Assembly: GCA_010672965.1 (NCBI GenBank)
Contig: JAAHFN010000042.1
Coordinates: 1-56,609, forward strand
Origin: Oscillatoria sp. SIO1A7
Lineage (GTDB): Bacteria > Cyanobacteriota > Cyanobacteriia > Cyanobacteriales > Laspinemataceae
Direction of reading: 5' to 3'
Length of the DNA: 56,609 nucleotides
Numbering within the stretch: the stretch's first letter is position 1; the number at the start of each line of letters is the position of its first letter. The notes beneath the pieces were generated by a model. It was not told the DNA's origin, made no database searches, and saw only the letters and a list, made by a program, of their open reading frames with translations. This document shows, in pieces, positions 38,099 through 48,715 of the stretch. The translations under genes were made by a program, and so were the position numbers.

Positions 38099-38644
38099 AT
38101 GGCACCACGACTTAAGAATCTGTATCAGGAGACGATTGTATCGAAACTGATGGAGCAATTTAATTACCAGAATATCCATCAGGTGCCCAAGGTTGTGAAA
38201 GTAACGGTTAATAGAGGGTTGGGCGAGGCGTCTCAGAACGCAAAGGCTCTAGAGTCTTCTTTAACTGAAATAGCAACAATTACTGGTCAAAAGCCAGTGG
38301 TGACGAGAGCTAAGAAGGCGATCGCTGGCTTCAAAATACGGAAAGGAATGCCCGTGGGGGTGATGGTAACGCTTCGGTCGGAGCGGATGTATGCCTTTCT
38401 GGATAGGTTGATAAATTTGGCCTTGCCTAGAATTCGCGACTTTCGCGGAGTAAGCCCGAAAAGCTTTGATGGTAGAGGCAATTACACCTTGGGTCTAAGG
38501 GAACAGCTAATTTTCCCAGAAGTAGATTACGACAGTATTGACCAAATCCGGGGGATGGATATCTCAATTATCACCACGGCCAAGACCGACGAAGAGGGTC
38601 GTGCCTTGCTCAAAGAAATGGGTATGCCCTTCCGGAATAACTAG
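38099..38644 (+). CDS. rplE: 50S ribosomal protein L5
   Basis: 5S rRNA-binding protein. 181 residues from ATG 38099 ([12 protein letters not shown]); the frame offers ATG 38090 three codons earlier. Family marks are [59 protein letters not shown] and the ending [14 protein letters not shown]. The next gene follows after 24 bp. Confidence 0.97.
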   Translation: MAPRLKNLYQETIVSKLMEQFNYQNIHQVPKVVKVTVNRGLGEASQNAKALESSLTEIATITGQKPVVTRAKKAIAGFKIRKGMPVGVMVTLRSERMYAFLDRLINLALPRIRDFRGVSPKSFDGRGNYTLGLREQLIFPEVDYDSIDQIRGMDISIITTAKTDEEGRALLKEMGMPFRNN

Positions 38645-38668
38645 CCAGGGAATAATAAGGAGAAAACG

Positions 38669-39070
38669 ATGGCGGCCAACGATACGATTGCAGATATGCT
38701 GACGCGGATTAGAAATTCAAGTCTAGCGCGGCACCAAAAAACAAGTGTTCCCTCAACGAAAATGACCAGAGCGATCGCTCGGGTACTTAAGGATGAAGGC
38801 TTTATTGGTGAAGTCTCCGAAGTTGGAGAAGGAGTTAAAAAAACTCTGGCGATAGATCTGAAATACACAGGAAAAAATCGCCAACCAATTATTAGAAAAA
38901 TGAAGCGAGTCAGTAAGCCCGGGTTGCGAGTGTATTCCAATCGCAAAGAACTACCCCGGGTGTTGGGCGGAATTGGGATAGCCATCATTTCTACCTCTAG
39001 AGGTATTATGACGGACCGAGAAGCACGACGCCAAGGAGTAGGCGGAGAAGTGCTTTGCTATGTATGGTAA
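38669..39070 (+). CDS. rpsH: 30S ribosomal protein S8
   Basis: 16S rRNA-binding protein of the small-subunit platform; in E. coli it represses the spc operon. 133 residues: [18 protein letters not shown] at the start and [27 protein letters not shown] at the end. AAGGAG lies before ATG. Confidence 0.97.
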   Translation: MAANDTIADMLTRIRNSSLARHQKTSVPSTKMTRAIARVLKDEGFIGEVSEVGEGVKKTLAIDLKYTGKNRQPIIRKMKRVSKPGLRVYSNRKELPRVLGGIGIAIISTSRGIMTDREARRQGVGGEVLCYVW

Positions 39071-39208
39071 AAGGCGATTTTAGGGGTGCAACTGATAGAA
39101 AAACTAAAAATTACAACCCTAGAAACGCTACCGAGACTCGGGTCGAGAAAGATATTGGACAATTTTATAGATTGGACAATTTGATTTTGATAAAAAAGGC
39201 AAAAGGTT

Positions 39209-39748
39209 ATGTCTCGAATTGGCAAACGCCCAATTAACATTCCCAGCAAGGTGAAGGTCGCCATTGACGGCCTAAAGATTGTCGTAACCGGACCCAAAGG
39301 CGAACTTTCTAGAGTGTTACCCGAAGGGGTGCTGTTGGAGGAAGCCGGGGAAACGATACTGGTCAAGCGGCAAGACGATTCGCGTATGGCTCGCCAGCGT
39401 CACGGCTTGTGTCGGACCCTAGTGGCTAATATGGTTGATGGAGTTTCTAAAGGGTTTGAGAAACGCCTGCAAATTATAGGGGTTGGCTATCGAGCCCAAG
39501 TGCAAGGTAGCAAGCTGATTCTGAATGTCGGCTATAGCAAGCCAGTGGAAATTGAACCTCCTGAAGGGGTCAAGCTCGCGGTAGAGGGAAATACTAATGT
39601 GATTATCAGCGGCATTAGTAAAGAAGTCGTAGGCAACACAGCCGCGAAGATTCGCGACGTGCGCCCGCCAGAAGTCTATAAGGGCAAAGGCATTCGCTAT
39701 CAAGGCGAAGTGGTAAAACTCAAGCCAGGGAAAGCAGGGAAGAAATAA
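39209..39748 (+). CDS. rplF: 50S ribosomal protein L6
   Basis: Large-subunit protein near the factor-binding site, built of two similar domains. 179 residues with [15 protein letters not shown] at the start, then [10 protein letters not shown]. The signature [17 protein letters not shown] is near the C-terminus. The next gene starts three bases after its stop. Confidence 0.97.
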   Translation: MSRIGKRPINIPSKVKVAIDGLKIVVTGPKGELSRVLPEGVLLEEAGETILVKRQDDSRMARQRHGLCRTLVANMVDGVSKGFEKRLQIIGVGYRAQVQGSKLILNVGYSKPVEIEPPEGVKLAVEGNTNVIISGISKEVVGNTAAKIRDVRPPEVYKGKGIRYQGEVVKLKPGKAGKK

Positions 39749-39751
39749 TAG

Positions 39752-40114
39752 ATGAAGGTAACTCGCAAAGAATCGGTTCAGCGCCGGCATCGTCGGGTAC
39801 GGCGCAAGGTAACGGGGACAATGGAACGTCCGAGATTGGCAGTGTTCCGTTCCAATCAGCATATTTATGCTCAAGCGATCGACGATACCAATCACAATAC
39901 TTTAGTTGCTGCCTCCACTCTAGAGCCAGAAGTGCGATCGCAAATCAAGTCAGGAGCAAGTTGCGAAAGTTCCAGCCAGGTGGGCAAACTTATCGCGCAG
40001 CGATTGCTCGACAAAGGAATCCAAAAAGTGGTCTTCGATCGCGGTGGGAATCTCTACCACGGTCGCGTTCGGGCTCTAGCCGAGGCAGCTCGGGAAGCAG
40101 GATTGGATTTTTAG
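39752..40114 (+). CDS. rplR: 50S ribosomal protein L18
   Basis: 5S rRNA-binding protein. 120 residues: [35 protein letters not shown], then [29 protein letters not shown] at the end, both typical. It is three bases after rplF. The 161-bp gap after it contains AGTCAGC heptamers and a decayed end of R2 (near 40228). Confidence 0.97.
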   Translation: MKVTRKESVQRRHRRVRRKVTGTMERPRLAVFRSNQHIYAQAIDDTNHNTLVAASTLEPEVRSQIKSGASCESSSQVGKLIAQRLLDKGIQKVVFDRGGNLYHGRVRALAEAAREAGLDF

Positions 40115-40275
40115 GGTTGCGAAGCATAGGTGTAGCAGTCAGCAGTCAGCCGTCAGCAGTCAGCTTAATGCACGAGCATTGCCGGCATATAGCTTTGGCA
40201 AAGTTTAAGATGCCATGACCAAATATGCGTAGTGCTATAAGAACAGATATCGCTTAAAGGACAAAAAATAAAAAT

Positions 40276-40812
40276 ATGGCAGAGCAGCAGCAGCGTCGCA
40301 ACAAAAAAAGCAATCGCAATCGGGAAAAAGAATCCGATTGGCAGGAGCGCGTGGTTCAGATACGCAGGGTAACCAAAGTAGTAAAAGGCGGGAAAAAACT
40401 TAGCTTTCGCGCTGTGGTCGTTGTAGGTAACGAGCGGGGCCAGGTGGGCGTGGGGGTTGGCAAAGCCGGAGATGTGATTGGAGCGGTGAGAAAAGGGGTT
40501 GCTGATGGTAAAAAACATCTGGTTAGCGTTCCCATAACCAAATCCAACTCAATTCCGCATCCGACTAATGGAATTGGTGGTGGAGCTAAAGTAATGATGC
40601 GGCCGGCTGCCCCAGGGACGGGGGTAATTGCTGGGGGAGCCGTGCGAACGGTTTTGGAATTATCGGGGGTCCGTAATGTTCTGGCCAAGCAGTTGGGTTC
40701 GGACAATCCCCTTAATAATGCTAGAGCAGCGATCGATGCCCTAGCGAGCCTGCGCACTTTCTCCACGGTGGCCGAAGAGCGAGGGATTCCCGTAGAACAA
40801 TTGTACGGGTAA
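40276..40812 (+). CDS. rpsE: 30S ribosomal protein S5
   Basis: Decoding-fidelity protein. 178 residues. The dsRNA-binding-like N-terminal domain has [31 protein letters not shown], then [20 protein letters not shown]. The C-terminal half is [19 protein letters not shown] with [23 protein letters not shown]. The N-terminus has a polar Gln/Arg/Asn-rich extension of about 17 residues, common in cyanobacteria. Confidence 0.97.
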   Translation: MAEQQQRRNKKSNRNREKESDWQERVVQIRRVTKVVKGGKKLSFRAVVVVGNERGQVGVGVGKAGDVIGAVRKGVADGKKHLVSVPITKSNSIPHPTNGIGGGAKVMMRPAAPGTGVIAGGAVRTVLELSGVRNVLAKQLGSDNPLNNARAAIDALASLRTFSTVAEERGIPVEQLYG

Positions 40813-40874
40813 CAGAACTTACCCTTTTTAGTTAAATGTAGCGTTGGGCTCTAGCAGCCTACATTTTAGATATA

Positions 40875-41018
40875 AGATCAAATCCGGTTAAATGCTCGCA
40901 CAAAAAATTTGTAGTTTCCCGTAGGACGGGCGTCCCGCCTGTCCCTGACTGACTGGTATGGCGGACAGGCGGGACGCCCGTCCTACGCATACTTAGGGCG
41001 CTTAAACGGATTCGATAT
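40875..41018. repeat. R5-ended element carrying an R4-type hairpin
   Basis: Outer ends AGATCAAATCCGGTTAA and TTAAACGGATTCGATAT match R5. The inner hairpin, GTAGGACGGGCGTCCCGCCT and its complement (about 40920-40986), is the one usually found in R4 elements. It lies in the 389-bp rpsE-rplO spacer. Confidence 0.7.
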
Positions 41019-41045
41019 AAATTGAAAGCGTAAGTCCGGGCTAAA

Positions 41046-41150
41046 GGGTTCATTTCATTTTTTTGCATTAATGGCAGCCCCAAGGGCGAGAGTTTGACTA
41101 ACCGAGCTGGTCGGGCGCTCTTGTCGGGCGGGCAAAGGTGAAATGCTCCC
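41046..41150. repeat. R6 MITE-like element, copy 4
   Basis: Ends GGGTTCATTTCATT and GTGAAATGCTCCC; shorter (105 bp) than the other copies. The TGCTCCCGGG end is duplicated just after (to about 41168). Together with the previous element it fills the rpsE-rplO spacer. Confidence 0.65.
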
Positions 41151-41201
41151 GGGCGAAATGCTCCCGGGCTAAATAAGGGCAAAGTAAGGAGAAAAATATT
41201 T

Positions 41202-41654
41202 ATGAGATTGTCCGATCCAAAACCAAAAAAAAGCTCCAAATCGCGCCGTCGTCGCTTGGGTAGGGGTATTGCTGCGGGTCAAGGAGCCAGTTGTGGGAAG
41301 GGAATGCGCGGCCAAAAATCTAGATCTGGCGAGAGCATCCGAGCTGGTTTTGAGGGGGGTCAACAACCACTCTACCGTCGCTTACCAAAACTAAAATACT
41401 TTACGGTCATCAATCGCAAGCATTACACTACCATTAATGTGAGCAAGTTGGCATCCCTGCCTGCTAACAGCGAGGTGACAATGGCCTCGTTGATGGAAGC
41501 GGGCATTGTGACTGCTGATGACGGTCCGCTGAAAATATTGGGTGACGGGGAACTTGGCGTTGCCCTCAATGTTAAAGCTGCTGCTTTTACAACTGGAGCT
41601 AGGAGCAAGATTGAAGCGGCCGGTGGCAGTTGCGAGGTTGTGGATGCCTCCTAG
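41202..41654 (+). CDS. rplO: 50S ribosomal protein L15
   Basis: Late-assembly large-subunit protein. 150 residues: the glycine-rich N-terminal [48 protein letters not shown], and a C-terminal [30 protein letters not shown] lies upstream of ATG. Normal length. Confidence 0.96.
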   Translation: MRLSDPKPKKSSKSRRRRLGRGIAAGQGASCGKGMRGQKSRSGESIRAGFEGGQQPLYRRLPKLKYFTVINRKHYTTINVSKLASLPANSEVTMASLMEAGIVTADDGPLKILGDGELGVALNVKAAAFTTGARSKIEAAGGSCEVVDAS

Positions 41655-41748
41655 GGTATGGGGATAAATGTATAGAGATAAGAATATGTATTTATCTATC
41701 TACCTAGGATTGCTCGGCGATCGCAATGATTTGTAGAGGTACTCGCTG

Positions 41749-43062
41749 ATGGTCGTTAGTCGAGATAAAGCACCAAGCGCCCAAGAGACATTTATGCAGA
41801 TGGCGCAAGCAGCCGGTCTTCGAGGTCGGCTGCTTATAACGCTAGGCATGCTTGTTTTGGTGCGCCTGGGGGTTTTCTTGCCCATACCCGGAATAGATCG
41901 AGTTAAATTCAATGATTTTCTTGACAATAGTCCGGGCGGACAATTAATCGGATTTTTAGATATCTTCTCCGGAGGCGGCTTGTCAGCCTTGGGCATCTTT
42001 GCCTTGGGCATCCTGCCGTTCATTAATGCTTCTATCATTATGCAACTGCTAACGGCGGCGCTGCCTTCGTTGGAAGATTTGCAGAAAAATGAAGGGGAAG
42101 CAGGACGGCGTAAAATTTCCCAGATTACTCGTTATGTAGCTCTGGGATGGGCTGCCCTGCAAAGCACTGGTATTGCTATCTGGGTGACCCCCTACGCTCA
42201 AAATCCGGGGCCTTGGTTTATGGCAGAAACCGTACTGGCTCTATGTGCGGGTTCTATGTTTGTGATGTGGGTCTCGGAACTTATAACCGAACGCGGTCTT
42301 GGCAATGGTGCTTCGCTATTGATTTTCGTCAATATTGTGGCTATTCTTCCTCGCTCTTTGGGACAAACCATCGAGCTGGCTCAAGAAAATCAAGCTATTG
42401 TCGGTCCAGTTATTATTTTGATTTTAACTTTCCTGATGATGATTGTCGGGATTGTTTTCGTGCAGGAAGGAAGCCGCCGAATTCCGATTATTTCCGCACG
42501 TCGCCAGGTAGGAGGTCGCCTTTACCGAGAGAGGAGCAGCTATCTGCCCCTAAGACTGAATCAAGGTGGCGTTATGCCGATTATTTTTGCATCGGCAGTT
42601 TTGATTCTGCCAGTATCGTTGGCTGGGTTCACTAATAATCCATTTTTGGTTCAGTTTGCGAATTATGTCAGTCCTAATGGACCGAGTCCTTTGCTTTATG
42701 TAGCCTTTTATCTGGTTTTGATTCTGTTTTTTAGCTATTTCTACGCTTCGTTGATTATGAATCCTGTGGATATGGCGCAGAATCTGAAAAAGATGGGGGC
42801 TAGCATTCCTGGAATTCGTCCGGGTCGGGCAACGAGCGAGTATGTGGAGCGGGTTTTGAATCGCTTGACGTTCTTGGGCGCAATATTTTTGGGTTTGGTG
42901 GCAATAGTGCCGACGGCAGTGGAAAGTGCCACGGGGGTTCCTACTTTCCGAGGATTTGGCGCAACCTCCCTGCTGATTTTAGTGGGGGTGGCGATAGATA
43001 CGGCCAAGCAAATTCAAACCTATGTGATTTCCCAACGATATGAAGGGATGGTGAAGCAGTAG
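41749..43062 (+). CDS. secY: Preprotein translocase subunit SecY
   Basis: Channel subunit of the Sec translocon in plasma and thylakoid membranes. 437 residues with ten predicted membrane helices. Marks: [12 protein letters not shown] after helix 1, [53 protein letters not shown], the cytoplasmic loops with [14 protein letters not shown] and [21 protein letters not shown]. The stop TAG overlaps the GTG start of adk by one base. Confidence 0.97.
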   Translation: MVVSRDKAPSAQETFMQMAQAAGLRGRLLITLGMLVLVRLGVFLPIPGIDRVKFNDFLDNSPGGQLIGFLDIFSGGGLSALGIFALGILPFINASIIMQLLTAALPSLEDLQKNEGEAGRRKISQITRYVALGWAALQSTGIAIWVTPYAQNPGPWFMAETVLALCAGSMFVMWVSELITERGLGNGASLLIFVNIVAILPRSLGQTIELAQENQAIVGPVIILILTFLMMIVGIVFVQEGSRRIPIISARRQVGGRLYRERSSYLPLRLNQGGVMPIIFASAVLILPVSLAGFTNNPFLVQFANYVSPNGPSPLLYVAFYLVLILFFSYFYASLIMNPVDMAQNLKKMGASIPGIRPGRATSEYVERVLNRLTFLGAIFLGLVAIVPTAVESATGVPTFRGFGATSLLILVGVAIDTAKQIQTYVISQRYEGMVKQ

Positions 43063-43616
43063 TGACAAGATCGATCTTATTAGGTCCACCAGGGTCGGGA
43101 AAAGGCACCCAAGCTCAGAGACTGGCCAATTTATATCAGATACCTCATATTTCTACCGGGGATTTGTTGCGGGAAGCGGTTGCCAACGAGACGGAACTGG
43201 GGAAAAAAGCTAAGGAATATATGGATAGTGGGAATCTGGTTCCTGACGAGACGATTCTTGGTATGGTGCGCGATCGCCTCGACCAACCGGATGCTAAGGC
43301 AGGTTGGATCCTCGATGGCTTTCCCCGGAGCGTTTCTCAAGCAGAGTTTTTGGACAAGCTGCTCCAGGAAATAAGCCAGGAATTAGATATCGCTATTAAT
43401 TTGGACGTACCCGACGATATTGTGGTGAGCCGGATGCTTGGACGCGGCCGCGCTGACGATAATGAAGAGACTATTCGACGTCGCCTGGAAGTTTATCGGG
43501 AGCAAACGGCTCCGACGATAGACTACTACAGCGATCGCGATAAGCTCGTTTCTGTGGATGGCGATCGCGATGTCGATGAGGTGACCGCTGCACTCCAAGC
43601 AGCAATTGCATCTTGA
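43062..43616 (+). CDS. adk: Adenylate kinase
   Basis: Interconverts ATP plus AMP and two ADP. 184 residues from GTG 43062, which overlaps the secY stop. The P-loop is [10 protein letters not shown] (8-17), then [12 protein letters not shown] (AMP site), [16 protein letters not shown], and [20 protein letters not shown]. The long LID domain of the 214-residue enzymes is missing, so this is the short type found in cyanobacteria. Confidence 0.96.
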   Translation: MTRSILLGPPGSGKGTQAQRLANLYQIPHISTGDLLREAVANETELGKKAKEYMDSGNLVPDETILGMVRDRLDQPDAKAGWILDGFPRSVSQAEFLDKLLQEISQELDIAINLDVPDDIVVSRMLGRGRADDNEETIRRRLEVYREQTAPTIDYYSDRDKLVSVDGDRDVDEVTAALQAAIAS

Positions 43617-43818
43617 GGCCAATAATGGGTGGTGGTAAAAAATCCCCCCAGAGTTACCCAGTCATAAACAAGAGCTAACTCTTGAAATGACTGGAGTAGC
43701 CCCCAGCAGAGGTTTTAATCCCCGGCTGTTTTTTTGCTAAGATATGCTACGGAATAGCTGTGCAAGCTATAAGATAAGCATAAATACTTAGCAAATGTAG
43801 AATTGAGGATAATAAAAC

Positions 43819-44043
43819 TTGGCAAAACAAGATTTGATTGAGATGGAAGGTACGGTGACGGAGTCCCTACCTAACGCCATGTTTCGCGTTGACCTAGATA
43901 ATGGGTTTAACGTTCTGGCCCATATTTCGGGCAAAATCCGGCGCAATTACATCAAAATCCTACCAGGCGATCGCGTCAAAGTAGAACTAACTCCTTACGA
44001 CTTAACTAAAGGCCGCATTACTTACCGTCTTAGGAAAAAATAG
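43819..44043 (+). CDS. infA: Translation initiation factor IF-1
   Basis: Binds the A site of the 30S subunit during initiation. 74 residues with a single S1/OB fold: [68 protein letters not shown]. The start is TTG 43819, with GAGGAT upstream. No ATG is available in frame at a fitting place; non-AUG starts on infA weaken initiation and may be regulatory. A 200-bp spacer separates it from adk, so it may have its own promoter. Confidence 0.95.
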   Translation: MAKQDLIEMEGTVTESLPNAMFRVDLDNGFNVLAHISGKIRRNYIKILPGDRVKVELTPYDLTKGRITYRLRKK

Positions 44044-44158
44044 CCGCTATAGCTCTTGGGGGAAAAAACTAGCCTTGCGAGAGTTTGTGCATAGGGTATG
44101 TTGACAGCAGACAATAAAACTGATATAATACTAAGTTTGTAGTGCTGCGGGAAAAAAT

Positions 44159-44272
44159 ATGAAAGTTCGAGCATCTGTAAAGAAAATGTGCGATAAGTGC
44201 CGCGTCATTCGTCGTCGCGGACGGGTGATGGTTATTTGTTCTAACCCGAAACACAAGCAACGCCAGGGATAA
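44159..44272 (+). CDS. rpmJ: 50S ribosomal protein L36
   Basis: Smallest large-subunit protein, 37 residues. It starts [19 protein letters not shown] and ends KHKQRQG. The zinc ligands Cys11-x2-Cys14, Cys27 and His32 are all present, so this is the zinc-binding form. It is placed between infA and rpsM as in other cyanobacteria and plastids. GGG then A-rich sequence precedes ATG. Confidence 0.96.
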   Translation: MKVRASVKKMCDKCRVIRRRGRVMVICSNPKHKQRQG

Positions 44273-44347
44273 ACCCCCATAAACGAGATAGGATTGTAGT
44301 TACAAAAGTAAGTGCAATAAAAGTAATTGTAACAAGGAGAAAAAACT

Positions 44348-44728
44348 GTGGCACGGATTGCAGGAGTGGACCTACCTCGCGATAAGCGAGTGGAAATAGG
44401 TCTGAGATATATCTATGGTATTGGCCCAACGCGGTCTCGGGAAATTATCGAAGCAACGGGAATTAATCCAGATACCCGCGTCAAAAACCTCAGCGAAGGG
44501 GAGGTTGCGGCTATACGCGAAGCCATAGACAACTATCAGGTAGAGGGTGACTTGAGACGCCAAGAGGCAATGTATATTAAGCGCCTGATGGATATTGGCA
44601 CCTATAGGGGCCGGCGGCATCGCATGGGATTGCCCGTTCGCGGTCAGAGAACCCAAACGAATGCTCGGACCCGTCGCGGCAATCGCCGTACTGTTGCGGG
44701 CAAGAAAAAACCACCATCCAAGAAGTAA
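44348..44728 (+). CDS. rpsM: 30S ribosomal protein S13
   Basis: Head protein of the small subunit that bridges to L5. 126 residues from GTG 44348 with AAGGAG before it. [32 protein letters not shown], then the signature [18 protein letters not shown] at the basic tail and [19 protein letters not shown] before it. Confidence 0.96.
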   Translation: MARIAGVDLPRDKRVEIGLRYIYGIGPTRSREIIEATGINPDTRVKNLSEGEVAAIREAIDNYQVEGDLRRQEAMYIKRLMDIGTYRGRRHRMGLPVRGQRTQTNARTRRGNRRTVAGKKKPPSKK

Positions 44729-44811
44729 TAAGTTGCTCGATCGCAATTTTACCTCGCATTTTGGCAAGTCCTCGCAAGAGAGTCGTTTAAAGCTGAATAA
44801 ATTCAAAAAAT

Positions 44812-45204
44812 ATGGCCCGACCAACGAAAAAAACCGGATCGCGGAAGCAAAAAAGGAATGTTCCCAATGGGGTGGGTTACATTCAATCTACATTTAACAA
44901 CACCATTGTAACGATTACTGACCCGAATGGAGAGGTAATATCCTGGGCAACAGCAGGATCTAGCGGCTTTAAGGGAGCGAAAAAAGGAACTCCCTACGCA
45001 GCTCAAACGGCTGCCGATAGTGCCGCTCGGCGAGCTATAGACCAAGGGATGCGCCAAATCGAGGTAATGGTAAGCGGGCCTGGTGCAGGTCGCGAAACTG
45101 CTATTCGCGCTCTGCAAGGAGCTGGCCTGGAAATTACTCTGATTCGCGATATTACCCCAATTCCTCATAATGGTTGCCGTCCCCCAAAACGCCGAAGAGT
45201 ATAG
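44812..45204 (+). CDS. rpsK: 30S ribosomal protein S11
   Basis: Platform protein near the E site. 130 residues: [47 protein letters not shown] and the end [21 protein letters not shown] are typical. Near its start the A-rich TTCAAAAAAT precedes ATG without a strong ribosome site. Confidence 0.96.
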   Translation: MARPTKKTGSRKQKRNVPNGVGYIQSTFNNTIVTITDPNGEVISWATAGSSGFKGAKKGTPYAAQTAADSAARRAIDQGMRQIEVMVSGPGAGRETAIRALQGAGLEITLIRDITPIPHNGCRPPKRRRV

Positions 45205-45691
45205 AGATATTAAGAATTTTAACTCAAAATTCAAGGGGGTTGGAGGGAGCGGATAAGGGTGAGCTTTACCCCTAGCAAAAATAGATCGCCCCCTGCCAGA
45301 AGAAACCATTGACTTCTGGCTATTGGTGCTGATTATCGGGAAAATAGGCTGCCTTATTGGGGAAAAGCCTCTTTGTGGTGCGATTGCTGTTTAAGCGGAT
45401 TGCCGAACCTAACAAGGAGCTATATAGCAGTAAGCACTCTTGCTGTCAGCAGTCAGCTTATGCGCGGAGCGGGAGCGTATAAAAAGAAGCGATCGCTCCT
45501 TGTGAGCCATAAGAGCAATTCCATAATGGCACTGATATTAAATTCTATCTGCCGGACAATATACAAAGCTACTGAGAAAGCAACTGGAAGAGAAGCGGCG
45601 AATAACCACATGGAAGGCGATCGCCCTCTATTCAGGAATCAGTAGAACAAAGCTGGCGATCGGCGTCTTGATTACATGAGGGAGGCCAGAA
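45205..45691. other. Spacer between rpsK and rpoA
   Basis: 487 bp, far more than in compact alpha operons. It contains AGTCAGC-type heptamers near 45440 and several HIP1 sites. The one open frame (about 45373-45645) is rich in repeat-derived codons and is not supported. An internal promoter for rpoA is likely but not located. Confidence 0.5.
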
Positions 45692-46681
45692 ATGGCCCAA
45701 AGCGGGTTCGAGGAGAAGGGAGGTCACTCCGTGGCGCAGTTTCAGATTGAGTGTATAGAGTCAAGCACTGATAAAAACCAAGCTCAGTACGGCAAATTTG
45801 TTCTGGAGCCGCTGGAGCGGGGCCAAGGAACTACTGTGGGCAATGCTCTCAGGCGAGTTCTGCTGTCTAACTTAGAAGGTACAGCGGTGACGGCGGTTCG
45901 TATTGAAGGTGTCAATCACGAATTTGCCACAATTCCAGGGGTAAGAGAGGATGTTCTGGAAATATTGCTGAATATGAAAGAAGTAGTCCTCAAAAGCTAT
46001 TCCGCCCAACCACAGATTGGTCGATTGACGGTAAGGGGTTCGGCAACAGTTTCTGCTGCCGATTTCGATTTACCTTCTGAGGTGGAAGCTGTCGATACCA
46101 GCAAATATGTGGCGACGGTTTCCGAAGGAGCCAAGCTGGAAATGGAATTCAGGGTAGAAAGAGGGAAGGGATATCGCTCGGTCGAACGAGGCCGCAACGA
46201 GACCGCAGCTTTGGACTTTCTCCAGATTGATGCCACGTTTATGCCGGTTCGGAAAGTAAACTACATGGTTGAAGATGCCCGAATCGGCGACGATCTGGAA
46301 AAAGATCGGTTGATTATGGAAATATGGACTAATGGTAGTATATCCCCACAAGAGGGACTCAGCCAAGCGGCCGGTATCTTGGTCGAACTGTTTTCTCCTC
46401 TTAAAGAGATCTCCATTGAGTCGATGATGGACGAATCGGGCAATGATTCAGATCCAACTAGCCAAATACCGATTGAAGAATTGCAGCTAAGCGTCCGTGC
46501 TTACAACTGTCTCAAGCGAGCGCAGATAAACTCAGTGGCAGACTTGCTCGATTACACTCAAGAGGATCTACTCGAAATCAAAAACTTCGGTCAGAAGTCG
46601 GCTGAAGAAGTTATAGAAGCTCTGCAAAAGCGATTGGGCATTACTTTACCACAGGAGAAATCGGCAAAACCAAATGGATAA
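45692..46681 (+). CDS. rpoA: DNA-directed RNA polymerase subunit alpha
   Basis: Scaffold subunit of RNA polymerase. 329 residues from ATG 45692: the N-terminal dimer domain (KFVLEPLERGQGTTVGNALRRVLLSNLEGTAV) and C-terminal domain (LSVRAYNCLKRAQINSVADLLDYTQEDLLEIKNFGQKSAEEVI) that binds DNA and activators. Cyanobacterial RpoA usually begins VAQFQIE, which here is GTG 45731. Both starts have strong sites: GAGGGAGG before the ATG and AAGGGAGGT before the GTG. The 13-residue extension is therefore optional. Confidence 0.97.
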   Translation: MAQSGFEEKGGHSVAQFQIECIESSTDKNQAQYGKFVLEPLERGQGTTVGNALRRVLLSNLEGTAVTAVRIEGVNHEFATIPGVREDVLEILLNMKEVVLKSYSAQPQIGRLTVRGSATVSAADFDLPSEVEAVDTSKYVATVSEGAKLEMEFRVERGKGYRSVERGRNETAALDFLQIDATFMPVRKVNYMVEDARIGDDLEKDRLIMEIWTNGSISPQEGLSQAAGILVELFSPLKEISIESMMDESGNDSDPTSQIPIEELQLSVRAYNCLKRAQINSVADLLDYTQEDLLEIKNFGQKSAEEVIEALQKRLGITLPQEKSAKPNG

Positions 46682-46775
46682 TAACGATTACCCCAAGCCT
46701 AGAGCTATTGTAGAAGCAACCCAGATTATATCGATTAAAAAGCGTTTGTCGTTAATCCTTAAATAGATAATCGTT

Positions 46776-47126
46776 ATGCGTCACCGTTGTCGTGTCCCCC
46801 TATTGGGAAAACCAGCCGACCAGCGCAAGGCTTTATTGCGCTCTCTGGCAACAGAGCTAATTCGTCACGGTCGGATTACAACCACAAAAGTACGGGCTAA
46901 AGCAGTCCAGTCTGAAGTAGAAGGATTGATTACTTTAGCAAAAGAGGGAACTTTAGCCGCTCGCCGAAGAGCCCTAGGCTATGTGTACGATAAAAAACTG
47001 GTTCATTCATTGTTTGAAGGAGCAAGTAAAAGGTACGGAAACCGAGATGGCGGATATACCCGTATCCTGCGTACCGTGAGACGGCGGGGAGATAATGCCG
47101 AAATGGCGATTATCGAGCTGGTCTAA
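46776..47126 (+). CDS. rplQ: 50S ribosomal protein L17
   Basis: Tunnel-exit-side protein. 116 residues: [49 protein letters not shown] at the start and [25 protein letters not shown] at the end. It closes the alpha group. A CAGTCAG heptamer run follows it. Confidence 0.97.
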   Translation: MRHRCRVPLLGKPADQRKALLRSLATELIRHGRITTTKVRAKAVQSEVEGLITLAKEGTLAARRRALGYVYDKKLVHSLFEGASKRYGNRDGGYTRILRTVRRRGDNAEMAIIELV

Positions 47127-47140
47127 AAAAAGGCAATTAT

Positions 47141-47193
47141 AGCAGTCAGCAGTCAGCAGTCAGCAGTCAGCAGTCAGCAGTTAGCAGTCAGCT
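47141..47193. repeat. AGCAGTC heptamer tandem repeat
   Basis: Seven nearly perfect AGCAGTC heptamers in a row after rplQ. Shorter runs of the same heptamer are at 40136-40166, 45445, 48178-48205, 51110-51157 and 55490-55530. Confidence 0.9.
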
Positions 47194-47350
47194 TTTAGCT
47201 ACGCGACCCGGCTTTCCTGAGCTAAGTCGTAGGCGAAAGCCTGCGCGTAGGCGAAGCCTGCCCTCCGGAGGGCATAGCGCATAGGGCTAAGCCAACCGTA
47301 AAATCAAGCGAACTTAAATCTAAAGCAAACGGATGTCTTCCCAGGTTGCC

Positions 47351-48163
47351 ATGCCAAACCAAAGAATTGCCCTGGTGTTTCAATACCTGGGCACGCATTT
47401 TCATGGTTGGCAGCGACAGCCAAATCAACGGACAGTGCAGGAAGAGTTGGAAAAAGCCGTTTCGTCCGTGCAGAACCGAACTGTGGGAGTGTATGCAGCT
47501 GGGAGAACAGATACGGGGGTTCATGCAGCGGCTCAGGTGGCACATTTTGATGCGAATACCACAATACCTCCCCAGAAGTGGGCTCCAGTTCTGAATAATA
47601 TTCTTCCGGAAGATATTTTGGTGTTGGGATCGGCACAGGTAAGCTTCGACTGGCACGCGCGCTTTTCGGCGAAGTGGCGGCGCTACCGCTACACCATATA
47701 TACGGATAGGCAGCCGAATTTGTTCGTGCGCCGGTTGGCTTGGCATTATTATTATGCACCGTTGGACGAGTCGTTAATCCAGGAAGCCCTGAATCCTTTG
47801 GTGGGCGATCGCCATTTAGCGGCTTTTCATAGAGCTGGATCTCAGCGCCAGCATTCTTGGGTGGAGATACAAGCGGTGGAATGTTACAGAAACGGACCGT
47901 TTACGATCGTCGAAGTTCAAGCCAACGGGTTTCTATATGGGATGATGCGGCTTTTAGTAGGAATGTTGGTCCAGGTGGGGCGAGGGCAGCGTTCTCTAAA
48001 TGATTTTAAGGAAATATGGACTAGCGACGCCCGCGAAAAAGTTAAGTATGCTGCCCCACCCCACGGCCTCTGTCTCTTGCGAGTCGGCTATGGAGAATCT
48101 CCTTTTGCCCCTAATGTATGGTGGCACGACTCTATGCCCCAATTTATTCTCAATCCTGGATAA
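47351..48163 (+). CDS. truA: tRNA pseudouridine(38-40) synthase
   Basis: Makes pseudouridine at tRNA positions 38-40. From ATG 47351 (MPNQRIALVFQYLGTHFHGWQRQ) it has 270 residues; ATG 47333 adds six. The catalytic Asp is in AGRTDTGVHA. QVAHFDANTTIP, SFDWHARFSAKWRRYRYTI and GFLYGMMRLLVGMLVQVGRG follow. It lies between rplQ and rplM as in other cyanobacteria. Confidence 0.96.
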   Translation: MPNQRIALVFQYLGTHFHGWQRQPNQRTVQEELEKAVSSVQNRTVGVYAAGRTDTGVHAAAQVAHFDANTTIPPQKWAPVLNNILPEDILVLGSAQVSFDWHARFSAKWRRYRYTIYTDRQPNLFVRRLAWHYYYAPLDESLIQEALNPLVGDRHLAAFHRAGSQRQHSWVEIQAVECYRNGPFTIVEVQANGFLYGMMRLLVGMLVQVGRGQRSLNDFKEIWTSDAREKVKYAAPPHGLCLLRVGYGESPFAPNVWWHDSMPQFILNPG

Positions 48164-48259
48164 GCGCAAATATAGCTTTCAGCAATCAGCTTTCAGCAGT
48201 CAGCTTATGGGCTGCGCCTTAGATACAAATACGCTCAAATTAGTAGTAATGAACAAAAA

Positions 48260-48715
48260 ATGAACAAAACCTACGTTCCTTCCGTAGATTCTATACAGCC
48301 AAATTGGTATGTAGTAGATGCGGCCGACCAACGTTTGGGTAGGCTAGCTACTGCGATCGCCATGATTCTGCGGGGCAAAAATAAACCTACCTATACTCCG
48401 CACATGGATACCGGCGACTTTGTAATAGTCGTCAATGCGGACAAAGTAGCGGTAACGGGGAAAAAACGGTCCCAGAAGCTTTATCGCCGCCATTCCGGCA
48501 GACCGGGCGGTATGAAAACAGAGACCTTTGCTAAGTTACAGGCTCGAATCCCAGAGCGAATTATCGAGCAAGCCGTGCGCGGAATGCTACCCAAAAATAC
48601 CCTGGGTCGAAAGCTGTTTACCAAGCTAAAGGTCTATGCAGGGCCAGACCATCCCCACGACGCACAAAAACCAGAAGTATTGCAAATTAAAACAATTCCA
48701 GGAGGGCAAGGATAA
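48260..48715 (+). CDS. rplM: 50S ribosomal protein L13
   Basis: Early-assembly large-subunit protein. 151 residues: [48 protein letters not shown], then [14 protein letters not shown] and [12 protein letters not shown] with [14 protein letters not shown] at the end. The stop TAA shares its last A with the ATG of rpsI (TAATG). Confidence 0.97.
   Translation: MNKTYVPSVDSIQPNWYVVDAADQRLGRLATAIAMILRGKNKPTYTPHMDTGDFVIVVNADKVAVTGKKRSQKLYRRHSGRPGGMKTETFAKLQARIPERIIEQAVRGMLPKNTLGRKLFTKLKVYAGPDHPHDAQKPEVLQIKTIPGGQG

Noticed and set aside
45373-45645. 90-codon open frame between rpsK and rpoA
   Set aside because: It contains CAGTCAG repeat codons and HIP1 sites and lacks a good start.
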